Below, one piece after another: positions 9,707 through 18,345 of a stretch of 64,000 nt of DNA. Source of the stretch: Spirochaetia bacterium (GTDB lineage Bacteria; Spirochaetota; UBA4802; UBA5550). The translations under genes and the position numbers were made by a program. The notes beneath the pieces were generated by a model. That model had not been told where the DNA came from and ran no database searches. It saw nothing but the letters and a program-made list of their open reading frames with translations. Position 1 is the stretch's first letter, and the number at the start of each line of letters is the position of its first letter. Location of the stretch: contig VFJS01000008.1 of assembly GCA_009885955.1 (NCBI GenBank), positions 20,475 to 84,474 on the forward strand, in the 5' to 3' direction.

Positions 9707-10894
9707 CTACAGGCTTTTGACAAAAGCCTCTATTCTATCCAGTGATTCCCTGATGTTCTGCATTGATGTTGCATAGGAACATCGGATATGATGTTCTCCT
9801 GCCAAGCCGAAAGCTATGCCCGGCACAACAGCCACCTTGTTGTTTTCTATTAATTGTATGGCAAATTCATTTGAATCAAGGCCTGTTGATGAAATATCGG
9901 GGAACACGTAGAAAGCCCCTTCCGGTTTCAGGCATGGCAGCCCGATTTCATTAAAGCGGCTTGTTATAAAGTTTCTCCTTTTTCGATATTCTTCGACCAT
10001 CATCTCTACTTCCCTGTCCCCTTTTTTCAGCGCCTCTATGGCGGCATATTGAGACATGGATGGCGCGCAAAGCGCGGTATACTGATGAATTTTCAGCATC
10101 ATGCCAATCAGAAATTCAGGGCCGGCTATATATCCGAGCCTCCATCCGGTCATTGCATGGGATTTGGAAAAGCCGTTTAATAAGATAGTCCTCCCTTTCA
10201 TCCCGTCAATGGCGCTTATGGAATGGTGAGGTGAATCATATGACAGGGCAGAATAAATCTCATCGGAAATTACTATGAGGTTATGCTTCATGGCAAGGGC
10301 TGCTATTATTTTCAGGGTCTCACTACTGATTGTTGATCCGGTGGGATTCGACGGGTAGTTCAGCAGTATGGCCTTTGTTTTCGGTGTTATAGCCTTTTTT
10401 AAAAGATCGGGATTGATTTTAAATTTATCCTCATACCGCATGGGAACAATAACCGGAACACCGTGGAGCATCATAATGTTGGCCGAGTAGGATACATAGC
10501 ATGGCTGAAATATGATTACCTCATCGCCGGGATTGATAATGCTCCTGAGAGCCACATCAAGGCCCTGGCTCACACCGAGGGTTACAATTACCTGGGTCTC
10601 CGGATCGTAGGCGACCCTGTATTTTTTTGCAAGGTACGTGCATATGAGCTCGCGCAGTTCCAGGAGCCCTTTGTTCGATGTGTAATGAGTATATCCTTCC
10701 TTGAGCGCGAAAATTCCGGAATCTGAAATTCTCCATGGTGTCGTGAAGTCAGGTTCGCCAACGCCAAGGGATATGCAGTCGGGCATTGAATATACTATAT
10801 CAAAAAATTTTCGTATCCCTGAGGGAGGTATCTGAAATGCCGTTTTTGAAACAAGGGATTCTATTTTTTTACTGTCATCTTTATTTTTTTTCAA
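9707..10894 (-). CDS. Class I/II PLP-dependent aminotransferase
   Basis: A 395-residue fold-type I aminotransferase. The PLP lysine is Lys244 in NGFSKSHAMTGWRLGY; Asp211 and Tyr214 (SDEIYSALSYD) contact the cofactor, and NYPSNPTGS and RCSYA (the carboxylate-binding Arg) are also present. The GVGEPDFTTP start and SKSHAMTGWR motif place it with the aspartate/aromatic (AAT I-gamma) group. Exact substrate not determinable. Its 5' region contains two repeat remnants (see 10919-11003). Confidence 0.92.
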   Translation of the reverse strand: MKKNKDDSKKIESLVSKTAFQIPPSGIRKFFDIVYSMPDCISLGVGEPDFTTPWRISDSGIFALKEGYTHYTSNKGLLELRELICTYLAKKYRVAYDPETQVIVTLGVSQGLDVALRSIINPGDEVIIFQPCYVSYSANIMMLHGVPVIVPMRYEDKFKINPDLLKKAITPKTKAILLNYPSNPTGSTISSETLKIIAALAMKHNLIVISDEIYSALSYDSPHHSISAIDGMKGRTILLNGFSKSHAMTGWRLGYIAGPEFLIGMMLKIHQYTALCAPSMSQYAAIEALKKGDREVEMMVEEYRKRRNFITSRFNEIGLPCLKPEGAFYVFPDISSTGLDSNEFAIQLIENNKVAVVPGIAFGLAGEHHIRCSYATSMQNIRESLDRIEAFVKSL

Positions 10895-10918
10895 TTTCAG
10901 CTCCAGGACTCGTGTTTT

Positions 10919-10970
10919 TAATTCCCCTTACCGCGCTATGCAGCCCTTTTCCCAATAGTGCTCGCATCCT
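10919..10970. repeat. Decayed copy of the GC-rich MITE-like repeat
   Basis: The segment reads as a mutated version of the left end of the element at 13204 (ATGCCCTCACCGCGCTCTGC): the CCGCGCT, TGC, GCCC, CCCAATAG and GCTCG blocks align in order. It lies in the leader between the GNAT gene and the aminotransferase. Confidence 0.5.
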
Positions 10971-11003
10971 TATCTCATCCATCTCCCTATCGCCTGTATC
11001 TTG
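10969..11003. repeat. Short dispersed repeat, type B, copy 1
   Basis: A roughly 35-bp stretch with ATCTCCCTATCGCCTG at its centre is similar to 37231-37265 (ATCTCCCTATCACCTG), with about seven or eight mismatches over the whole length, in the same orientation. It directly follows a decayed type A repeat. Confidence 0.45.
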
Positions 11004-11061
11004 CAAAAAAATGCTGTAAAAGGCCAGCCTGATCGGGTGGGGGCTTTATTATTATCTATTT

Positions 11062-11511
11062 TCAATCATTTAATATTTTAAATTGCAAAGATATATACGT
11101 TTCTTTTTCAGTAAAGCCAATTTTTTTAAAAAAATTAATAAGATATCCATTGCTGTTCTGAATAATAATCTCCACATTCATGAAATCAAGTTTTTTTATC
11201 CGGTCCATGAAAGCTGAATAGAGCCGCTCTTCCACTCCTTTCCCTTTGAGGGGATTGATTACTCCCGCCCATACTATCCGGACTTTCTTCTGCGAATTAT
11301 TTTCGATGGTTGCGATTATGAATCCGGCAATCTTCTTTTTGTCCATTGCGACAATAGAGAGGCCGGCGCAGCCGGCAAGCGCATCACCCAGGTTTTCTTC
11401 ATTCCATGGGAGACAGATATTATTCTCCCCTGAAAAAATTTTTATGCCTGTGAGGAAAAGTTCCCTTACATCGTCCAGCTTCAGTTCCCTGATAACGTAT
11501 CTGTTTCCCAC
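11062..11511 (-). CDS. GNAT-family N-acetyltransferase-like protein
   Basis: A 149-residue protein with GNAT-like secondary structure: YVIRELKLDDVRELF at the start, a central strand (KIAGFIIATIENN), a diverged acetyl-CoA loop (NPLKGKGVEERLYSAF, where R/Q-x-x-G-x-G/A is expected) and the late NGYLINFFKKIGFTEKETYISLQF. The start lies 9 bp after the nadB stop, so it is the second gene of that unit. Substrate unknown. Confidence 0.75.
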   Translation of the reverse strand: MGNRYVIRELKLDDVRELFLTGIKIFSGENNICLPWNEENLGDALAGCAGLSIVAMDKKKIAGFIIATIENNSQKKVRIVWAGVINPLKGKGVEERLYSAFMDRIKKLDFMNVEIIIQNSNGYLINFFKKIGFTEKETYISLQFKILND

Positions 11512-11520
11512 TGCAGGCCC

Positions 11521-13173
11521 TTATTGCCAGTTTGATATGAGCCGGGGTTTATGGTCGGACCGTATGACTACCCTTTTGAGTTTTTTATACGGTTGTGGAT
11601 GGTCGGAATTATAATGAAGGCCTATGCTGTCTTTTCTTTTAAGGGCGCATTTTATAATCAGCTTCGCAATTGTTGCAAGGTTTCTCAGCTCGATTATTTT
11701 GAATGATATGGTGCTTCTTTTGTACACAGTATGTATTTCTTCAGCCAGCATAATTATCCTTTTCCGGGCTATCTCAAGCCTCATGTCGGTACGGACTATT
11801 CCCACATAGTCCCACATTACCCTTTTTACGTCATCAATGTTATGGTTCACGATAATCCATTCCTTGGGGTCAAAGGTTCCTTCCTTGCTCCATTGAGGGA
11901 AATTGGGGATTTTTTTTCTGCCGGCGCGTGATTCAATAATTTTTCCCATGTCAAGGAAAGCCCTGTGGGAAAAAACAACTCCTTCCAGCAGGGAATTGCT
12001 GGCAAGCCTGTTGGCGCCATGTACGCCGGTGCATGCGGCTTCGCCTGAGACATACAGATTTTTGACAGAGGTCCTCCCATCGTTGTCGGAGATTATCCCG
12101 CCGCAGAGGTAATGTGCGGCCGGGACTACAGGTATGGGGTCCTTTGAAATATCGATCCCGGCCTTTTTGCAGTGACCGTAGATTTGGGGAAACCGTTTTT
12201 TCAGAAATTCCCTGCTCCTGTCTGTTATGTCAAGAAATACGCAATCATCACCGAGCCTTTTCAGTTCCCGGTCGATTGTCCTTGCCACAATATCCCTGGG
12301 CGCCAGGTCCTTCATAGGGTGGATATCTTTCATAAACTTTTCACCCCTTGAATTTATCAGTACGCCGCCTTCACCCCTGACTGCTTCGCTTATGAGGAAT
12401 GATATGCCGCTTCGTCTCTTGTCATAGAATGAAGTCGGGTGGAACTGTATGAATTCCATATCTCCGATACTTGCCCCGGCCCTGTATGCCATGGCTATGC
12501 CGTCTCCTGTTGCAATTTCCGGGTTGGTTGTATGGAGATACACCTGCCCCACACCGCCGGTTGCTATCAGGGTAAAATTGGCGGAAAATATGTGGACCCT
12601 GAGGGATTCATTGTCGAGAATATATGCCCCGTGGCAGTGAATTTTTCCATAGGGATTTTTTATCTTCAGCTGGTGTTCTGTAAGGAGGTCAACTGCCGTA
12701 TGATTCTCAAATATTTTAATTCTCCTGGATGCTGAAATTTTATTTAAAAGGGCTGATTCAATTTCTCTTCCGGTAAGGTCGGCTGCGTGGACAATTCTTT
12801 TATTGGAATGCCCCCCCTCACGGCCAAGGTCGAATTTTTTTTTTCTGCTCAGGGAGGCATAGGAAAATTTAGTGCCCCATTTAACAAGCTCCATGATCCT
12901 TGACGGACCTTCCCTGACCATTATCTCAACTGCTTTCCTGTTGCCCAGGCCGCCGCCTGCCTTCATGGTGTCATCGATATGGCTGTCAAAGGAATCCCCC
13001 GGGTCAATTACTGAGGCAATCCCGCCCTGGGCATAGTTGGTATTTGAATCGAAGTCCCTCTTCTTGGTGACAATATTTACTGTGCCGTATCTGCTTGCCT
13101 TAATGGCAAAGGAAAGACCGGCAATGCCGCTTCCTATGACAAGGAAATCCGATTCATACTTTTTCTGGATCAT
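11521..13173 (-). CDS. nadB: L-aspartate oxidase
   Basis: A 550-residue FAD enzyme that oxidises L-aspartate to iminoaspartate, the first step of de novo NAD synthesis. Visible motifs: FAD-binding DFLVIGSGIAGLSFAIKASR, NYAQGGIASVIDPGDSFDSH, the substrate-loop FIQFHPTSFY, the SEAVRGEGGVLINSRGEKFM segment and HYLCGGI. The C-terminal helical domain (residues 430-530) completes the succinate-dehydrogenase/aspartate oxidase architecture. nadA and nadC are not in the window. In anaerobes fumarate can replace oxygen as acceptor for NadB. Confidence 0.95.
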   Translation of the reverse strand: MIQKKYESDFLVIGSGIAGLSFAIKASRYGTVNIVTKKRDFDSNTNYAQGGIASVIDPGDSFDSHIDDTMKAGGGLGNRKAVEIMVREGPSRIMELVKWGTKFSYASLSRKKKFDLGREGGHSNKRIVHAADLTGREIESALLNKISASRRIKIFENHTAVDLLTEHQLKIKNPYGKIHCHGAYILDNESLRVHIFSANFTLIATGGVGQVYLHTTNPEIATGDGIAMAYRAGASIGDMEFIQFHPTSFYDKRRSGISFLISEAVRGEGGVLINSRGEKFMKDIHPMKDLAPRDIVARTIDRELKRLGDDCVFLDITDRSREFLKKRFPQIYGHCKKAGIDISKDPIPVVPAAHYLCGGIISDNDGRTSVKNLYVSGEAACTGVHGANRLASNSLLEGVVFSHRAFLDMGKIIESRAGRKKIPNFPQWSKEGTFDPKEWIIVNHNIDDVKRVMWDYVGIVRTDMRLEIARKRIIMLAEEIHTVYKRSTISFKIIELRNLATIAKLIIKCALKRKDSIGLHYNSDHPQPYKKLKRVVIRSDHKPRLISNWQ

Positions 13174-13203
13174 GGGGGCTCCATCAATTATTAATTTCCA
13201 ATA

Positions 13204-13381
13204 AAACTAAATGCCCTCACCGCGCTCTGCGCACCCTCTCCCGATAGGGCGAGGGTTTTTTATGCAGAATTTATTCTCTTTTACATGGACATTTAAATAT
13301 ATGCTTTTTAAAGACACATAAATGTAACCATCACCCCTCTCTCTATTTTGAGAGAGGGGTCGGGGGTGAGGGCATTAGTTT
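13204..13381. mobile_element. MITE-like element, copy 1 (178 bp, GC-rich inverted ends)
   Basis: Its ends are inverted: AAACTAAATGCCCTCACC at the left and the complement of AAACTAATGCCCTCACC at the right. Each end carries a strong internal hairpin (CCCTCTCCCGATAGGGCGAGGG at the left in about 22 bases; CCCCTCTCTC..GAGAGAGGGG at the right). AATA flanks both sides (13200-13203 and 13382-13385), a plausible 4-bp target duplication. The interior is AT-rich and codes for nothing. It is homologous, in inverse orientation, to 21729-21965. Confidence 0.6.
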
Positions 13382-13680
13382 AATATAAAATAATGTTAAT
13401 CCCTTCTGTCAAGATAGTATTTATTTTATAAAAATTAATTTTGGCAGGAATTCATATGCTTTTCATTGCCCAGAAGGTTCCCAGGCAGTTGCCTCCGGCA
13501 AGGGCAAGGATGCTGATATAGCGGCATCCTGCTCACCTTGGCCAGGTCAGAGAAAAAATTTAATACAGTAATGGAAACTTGAATAAAATTTTGTGGTTCC
13601 ATTTAATGTGCAAAGAACTGTAATAATCAGAATTTGCTCCTTTTATCAGGTGAAAAATCAATTGACATTTAAAGGAAATC
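13382..13680. other. Intergenic remainder upstream of the small membrane protein
   Basis: Together with the repeat this makes a 507-bp gene-free stretch. I see no ORF. TTGACA at 13662-13667 with AATACT at 13684-13689 (16-bp gap) could be a promoter. If so, transcription would begin almost at the ATG at 13696, giving a leaderless message. Confidence 0.35.
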
Positions 13681-14019
13681 TTGAATACTTATAATATGAA
13701 AAAACGAATACTTACCGGAGTCCTCCTCGGAGCTACTGCAGGTATACTTGATGTAATACCCATGGTTCTCCAGGGGCTCACATGGGACGCGAATATTTCT
13801 GCCTTTTCCCTCTGGGTCATTGCCGGATTCATGATAGCCACAAGCAGTCTGAAAATAAATAAATTTCTGAAGGGCATTATCATCCCCCTCCTCATCTTCA
13901 TCCCCTGCGGATTTATAATCGCCTGGAATAACCCGGGAGTGCTTCTCCCGATAATTCCGGCCACCATTGTGCTGGGTGCACTGCTGGGATTTGCAATTGA
14001 CAAATTCATAAATGACTGA
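13681..14019 (+). CDS. Small membrane protein, unknown function
   Basis: A 107- to 112-residue protein with three or four membrane helices (GVLLGATAGILDVIPMVLQG; WVIAGFMIATSS; GIIIPLLIFIPCGFII; VLLPIIPATIVLGALLGFAI). Two starts compete. TTG at 13681 has AAAGGA four or five bases upstream; ATG at 13696 gives the more typical basic N-terminus MKKR. Similar short proteins are widespread as uncharacterised membrane proteins. No domain name is assigned. Confidence 0.7.
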   Translation: MNTYNMKKRILTGVLLGATAGILDVIPMVLQGLTWDANISAFSLWVIAGFMIATSSLKINKFLKGIIIPLLIFIPCGFIIAWNNPGVLLPIIPATIVLGALLGFAIDKFIND

Positions 14020-14036
14020 TCACTTAGTAAATTCTA

Positions 14037-14066
14037 TTGACAAGGTAAATCTTTAATTATTATGAT
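14037..14066 (+). promoter_or_regulatory. Sigma-70-type promoter candidate for the TPR-Clp gene
   Basis: TTGACA (14037-14042) and TATGAT (14061-14066) are separated by 18 bp, a near-consensus pair, giving a leader of roughly 100 bases before the ATG at 14177. Confidence 0.5.
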
Positions 14067-14176
14067 ACTTGCAGCGGGGAGTACGTGATTCTCCTGACGA
14101 TGGATCGATAGGGGTCCAGGAGTATGACCAATGGATTTCAGCGCATACAACATCAAAAGATTGAATCAGGGGATAT

Positions 14177-16663
14177 ATGGGCAGACAGAAAAAAAATCCG
14201 GAAAAAGCCGGTGATTTAAACCGGATTGGAAATGAGCACTATGAACGCGGCGAGTATAGTGAGGCAAAGGAGTATTATGAAAAGGCGGTAAAGGCAGATA
14301 AAAATTTTGCCGACGGGTACTACAACATCGGCCTTGTGTACAAGGCTGAAAACAGGCATGATGATGCGGCGAAATTCTTTGAGAAGGCCATCGATGCCAA
14401 TCCCGATTATTCCGAAGCAATGAACCAGCTGGGGATCTACCACTATGACAACAAGCGGTACGATGAATCAGAGAAGTATTACCTTATGGCCCTGGAAAGG
14501 GATGATAAACTATACTATGTCTATTACAACCTGGCGCTCATTGAAGGGGAGAGAAAGAACCGTGAAAAGCGCCTTGAATATATTGAGAAAAGCCTCAAGA
14601 TAAAGCCCGACTATTCTCTGGCACTGAATGAAATGGGCAACCTCTACTACGATGAAAGCGATTATGATAATGCCCATACCTATTATGAAAAGGCCTATAA
14701 ATCCGATCACAATAACAAATACGCCGCCTACAACCTGGGCCTCATCGCTGAAATAAACAGCGATTATGCGCTCGCAAAGGATTTCTATGATAAGTCCATT
14801 GAGATCGATCCGGCATATGATCTCCCTGCAAAGAAGCTCAAGGAGATTTCCGACAAGGTGGAGAACGACGGCAAACCCTTCAACAGGCAGGACTCGCAGA
14901 AAGGCGACACCGAGAAGGGGGACTCCTTCATAAAAAAAATCGGAAGAAATCTCAACGAACTTGCCCGTGAGGGAAAATTGAACGAGGTGCTGGGCAGGGG
15001 CAGGGAGATCGAAGCCATATTCGAAATTTTATTCAAGAGGTTCAAGAACAATCCCCTTCTCATAGGCAACCCCGGGGTGGGAAAGACTGCAATTGTTGAA
15101 GGGATAGCAAATATGATCGTAAGCGGCAATGTCCCTGAACAGTTCAGGAACAAAGAGATAATCGAGCTCAACACCGGGTTCCTGATAGCAGGAACCAAGT
15201 ACCGCGGTGACTTTGAAATCAAGATCAAGAAGATCCTGGACGATGCCAGGGGGAACCACAACATCATTCTTTTCATAGATGAGATCCATACGATTATCGG
15301 CGCCGGAAGGGTCGAGGACAGCAGCCTGGACATCGCACAGATTCTGAAGCCCGCGCTTCAGAACGGCGAGATAACCTGCATCGGGGCAACAACCACCAAT
15401 GAGTACCGGAGATATATCGAGAAAGATGCGGCGCTGGAAAGGCGTTTTTATCCGGTCATGATCGAGGAGCTTTCGCCAGGTGCAACCAGGGAGATACTCT
15501 ACAGCTCCATCGATAAGGCAAACAGCTACTATAATATTGAGTACAGCAGGGAGAATGTGGATGAGATTGTTGATCTCTCGTCCAGGTATCTGAAAAAGAG
15601 GTACTTCCCTGACAAGGCCATAGACATATTTGAGAAGCTCGCATCAAGGAACTCCCTGAAGAAAATCAGAGTGGTGAAATCCTCAGACATCAAGACTATC
15701 ATTGGCGAGATGGCCGGCATCTCTTTTATTGAGAATGATGATGATGAAATCCGGCGCCTTGCTGACCTGGAGCCCAATCTTAAGAAGGACATCTTCGGAC
15801 AGGACGAGGCGATACGGAGCATCTGCAACATCATCCGCATTGCCAAGAGGAGGTTCGACCTGAAGCCGGAACAGCCGGACGGCGTTTTCCTTCTCACCGG
15901 ACCCACGGGCACAGGCAAGACCTACATGGCCAAGTGCCTCTGCCGCCATCTTTTCGGAAGCGACAATAAATTAATGCAGCTCGATATGACTGAGTTCAGC
16001 GAGCCCCATAGCGTTTCAAAGATCATCGGCGCGCCCCCGGGATACGTGGGATTCGAAACATCGCCGCCCCTCACCGATTTTATTGAGGACAACCCCACAT
16101 CCATCCTCCTCCTTGATGAGATTGAAAAGGCCGATATCAATGTGATACGCCTTTTCCTCCAGATTTTTGAAGAGGGGAAGATACTCAACTCCAAGGGGAA
16201 GAAGGTCTACTTCTCAGATGTTACGGTAATCATGACATCCAATGCCCTGTACCGTGAAAAGGGTTCCATGGGGTTCCTGGGAAATGAGAGCCCCTCGGGT
16301 AAGACCGATGGGATTGTCAATGCGCTGACCCAGTATTTCCCGAAGGAGTTTCTGAACAGGGTGGATGAAATTATCGTTTTTAATTCCCTGTCAAAGGATG
16401 ATGTGAGAAACATCCTGGTGAACAGCGTACTCAAAGCGGCCAGGGAGAGGTTTGCCGTGGAGCATATTGATCTGGAATTTGACCTGAGCCTGGAAGACTG
16501 GATCATTGAAGAGGGATACAGCCCTGAACTGGGCGCCAGGAACATTCACAGGGTTTTTGAGAGCAGGGTCCTTGCGCCGCTGGTACAGTACATCTTTGAT
16601 AAAAATCCGGGGAAGGGGAGGATTATGCTCTCCTTTGAAAACGGGGAACTGAAGATAGGGTAA
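14177..16663 (+). CDS. TPR-fused Clp/Hsp100 double-AAA+ ATPase
   Basis: The 828-residue protein starts with six tandem 34-residue tetratricopeptide repeats (about residues 10-220; e.g. AKEYYEKAVKADKNFADGYY). Two AAA+ modules follow: Walker A GNPGVGKT at 297-304 with ILFIDEIHT, and GPTGTGKT at 575-582 with ILLLDEIEKA, plus a ClpB_D2-small C-terminal domain. The TPRs occupy the place of the usual Clp N domain, and no ClpB coiled-coil middle domain is present between modules. A MGF tripeptide at 698-700 sits where ClpA/ClpC carry the IGL/VGF loop that docks on ClpP; ClpB lacks it. The family unfolds proteins using ATP. TPRs would be the substrate or adaptor receptor. No clpP is nearby. RBS AGGGG precedes the ATG. 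Confidence 0.9.
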   Translation: MGRQKKNPEKAGDLNRIGNEHYERGEYSEAKEYYEKAVKADKNFADGYYNIGLVYKAENRHDDAAKFFEKAIDANPDYSEAMNQLGIYHYDNKRYDESEKYYLMALERDDKLYYVYYNLALIEGERKNREKRLEYIEKSLKIKPDYSLALNEMGNLYYDESDYDNAHTYYEKAYKSDHNNKYAAYNLGLIAEINSDYALAKDFYDKSIEIDPAYDLPAKKLKEISDKVENDGKPFNRQDSQKGDTEKGDSFIKKIGRNLNELAREGKLNEVLGRGREIEAIFEILFKRFKNNPLLIGNPGVGKTAIVEGIANMIVSGNVPEQFRNKEIIELNTGFLIAGTKYRGDFEIKIKKILDDARGNHNIILFIDEIHTIIGAGRVEDSSLDIAQILKPALQNGEITCIGATTTNEYRRYIEKDAALERRFYPVMIEELSPGATREILYSSIDKANSYYNIEYSRENVDEIVDLSSRYLKKRYFPDKAIDIFEKLASRNSLKKIRVVKSSDIKTIIGEMAGISFIENDDDEIRRLADLEPNLKKDIFGQDEAIRSICNIIRIAKRRFDLKPEQPDGVFLLTGPTGTGKTYMAKCLCRHLFGSDNKLMQLDMTEFSEPHSVSKIIGAPPGYVGFETSPPLTDFIEDNPTSILLLDEIEKADINVIRLFLQIFEEGKILNSKGKKVYFSDVTVIMTSNALYREKGSMGFLGNESPSGKTDGIVNALTQYFPKEFLNRVDEIIVFNSLSKDDVRNILVNSVLKAARERFAVEHIDLEFDLSLEDWIIEEGYSPELGARNIHRVFESRVLAPLVQYIFDKNPGKGRIMLSFENGELKIG

Positions 16664-16667
16664 GGGC

Positions 16668-16696
16668 CTATGGACGCTCCTAGGAATTTTTTTTTG
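16668..16696 (+). terminator. Weak terminator candidate after the TPR-Clp gene
   Basis: A short stem around CCTA/TAGG is followed by a run of nine T. The stem is poor, so this is tentative. Confidence 0.3.
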
Positions 16697-16753
16697 CATT
16701 TGTGATAATAATATATAAGATAAATTTTATAATGCCGCACGGGAGATTAATCT

Positions 16754-17317
16754 ATGAGATATTTTTTAACTTTAATTGGACTTTTAGGATTTTCTTTTAT
16801 TCTATTTTCTAAGGAGTTTCCTAAATCAACAAAATCGTCAGCTTTGGACGGCAGTAAATTCAGCACTCACTTGCACCAGAAATTTCAGGTAAAAAGTTGT
16901 ACGAATTGCCATGATTTCTTTGAAAAGGAGCTAAAGGGATTGTTGTTTAACTCTCATAAAAATCGAACGGCCGATACATGTGTCGATTGCCATGATCGTG
17001 ATGTAACAGGTTTTAAAGATGCAGATGACTGGTTCGCACAACCGGGTCTTTACATTTCGGGAATGAGCGCAAAAATGGCCTGTGAGACTATTAAGACGGT
17101 TCTCCATGCCAGATTTAAAAATAATACACTGGTGGCAAGGCAAATGGAGAAGCACCTGTTCGAGGATCCCCGCGTGCTCTGGGGCATTGAAGGCGCTACT
17201 CCAAATAGCGGCAAATTGCCAGAGGACAAAAAAGAAATTGATTTAGTAAAAGGCGGAATGACAGAATGGAAATCGCAAGTCACTGCGTGGATAAAAGGCG
17301 GAATGAAGTGCGAATAG
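16754..17317 (+). CDS. Exported dihaem c-type cytochrome
   Basis: The 187-residue protein has an N-terminal signal (LIGLLGFSFILFSKEF) and two CXXCH haem-attachment motifs, CTNCH (49-53) and CVDCH (76-80), spaced as in small multihaem cytochromes. The rest has no further haem sites, but additional His and one Cys near residue 110 (MACETIKTVLH) could give axial ligands. Haem attachment implies periplasmic location. It may carry electrons to or from a membrane complex, but no redox partner adjoins it. Base composition is more AT-rich than the Clp gene before it. Confidence 0.85.
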   Translation: MRYFLTLIGLLGFSFILFSKEFPKSTKSSALDGSKFSTHLHQKFQVKSCTNCHDFFEKELKGLLFNSHKNRTADTCVDCHDRDVTGFKDADDWFAQPGLYISGMSAKMACETIKTVLHARFKNNTLVARQMEKHLFEDPRVLWGIEGATPNSGKLPEDKKEIDLVKGGMTEWKSQVTAWIKGGMKCE

Positions 17318-17386
17318 GAAATTTTATGGCAGGGTACATAATACTATATTTTTGCCAGGGATATGTAAATGCTTTAACTTGGTCCG

Positions 17387-17417
17387 CAGGAGCAATCGTC
17401 TCATGCGATTGCTCCTG
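17387..17417. terminator. Bidirectional terminator hairpin
   Basis: CAGGAGCAATCG and CGATTGCTCCTG form a perfect 12-bp stem with a 7-base loop between two convergent genes (cytochrome on plus, DUF1566 protein on minus). The T-rich flanks are modest. Confidence 0.6.
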
Positions 17418-17448
17418 AATTTATGGTTTCATTATGTACATCAGAGTA

Positions 17449-18012
17449 CTAGAAAGTCCGGACCGGACGGACATAATAATCTTCCACCTCTTTGTTATTA
17501 TTGCTCTGTTTCCCTTCCCTGAAATGCTGGGCCCATGCGCCCTGAGCGCTTCCTTCTGAAGAGCTCCAATAACGACGCTCTGTAAAGCCCCCCACGACAG
17601 CTTTCTGCTTGAACATTTCATTGAGCTCATCTTTTGACGGGAGGTACCAGTCATTCAAGCTGCCCCCATTGTAGTCACTGCACAATTTTGCAGCGCTTGC
17701 CGTATGCCCCGGCTGGGTTATGATGGCTTTACTGTTTGCCGATCCCGAACCTATGGCAGTGAGGGTTCCCGGAACTGATTTAAGAAACATGTTGCTCCAT
17801 TGAGTCTTCGGGTCTTCAGGAGTTCCCTTCCACTTTGGAGGTGCCGCCTCCAGCCCATGGGCTCCGCCATCTGTTATATAGAATACAATGCCGCCACCTG
17901 GCCCCTTGTCACCGATTTTGTATACCTTATCACCGCCGTAGATCTGGAATGATGATAAAACCATTGCCAGTGTGAGTAGAAGAAAAGACATGCGTGTAAA
18001 TTGTTTATTCAT
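17449..18012 (-). CDS. Exported DUF1566/Lcl-C-terminal domain protein
   Basis: I start at the ATG at 18012, which follows a GGAGG site by six bases and opens a clear signal peptide (MNKQFTRMSFLLLTLAMVLSS); the frame extends upstream without signal features. The 187-residue product carries the Lcl C-terminal (DUF1566) fold: GDKGPGGGIVFYITDGG at the start, WYLPSKDELNEMF in the middle, RYWSSSE and the terminal YYVRPVRTF. This C-type-lectin/formylglycine-enzyme-like domain occurs in surface and secreted proteins; function unknown. Confidence 0.85.
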   Translation of the reverse strand: MNKQFTRMSFLLLTLAMVLSSFQIYGGDKVYKIGDKGPGGGIVFYITDGGAHGLEAAPPKWKGTPEDPKTQWSNMFLKSVPGTLTAIGSGSANSKAIITQPGHTASAAKLCSDYNGGSLNDWYLPSKDELNEMFKQKAVVGGFTERRYWSSSEGSAQGAWAQHFREGKQSNNNKEVEDYYVRPVRTF

Positions 18013-18345
18013 AAAATCCTCCATTTGAATGTTCTGCGAAAATATATCAGCTTCATGAAATGTCAAGCTACTATTAGGTTTTCTGATGAGAGTCTTATTC
18101 AAAATCCATAGAACAAATTAAATTTAAGTTGATAACCAGCACAATCCTCTTCAGTGGTGACTGTCAAAAAAAATAAAAATATTTTATCAAACCCGCAGCA
18201 AAATCGTATTAATATCACCCCCCTCTTTTTTGAAATTTTTTTTTACCTATTACAAGTATATTCCAGTGTTAAAGTTTCATATAAAAGAAATGTATATAAG
18301 ATTTCAAAAACCCGTGGGGATATTTTTTATTTAAAGGAGTTATAG
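18013..18345. other. Divergent intergenic, 333 bp
   Basis: AT-rich, with promoters expected for both the DUF1566 gene and the C11 peptidase gene. A 63-codon frame at 18154-18345 runs up to the peptidase start but is low-complexity in composition with no ribosome-binding site. An AAAGGAG site precedes 18346. Confidence 0.4.

Noticed and set aside
18154..18345. 63-codon ORF before the C11 peptidase gene
   Set aside because: Low-complexity AT-rich translation, no ribosome-binding site, and it ends exactly where the peptidase leader begins.
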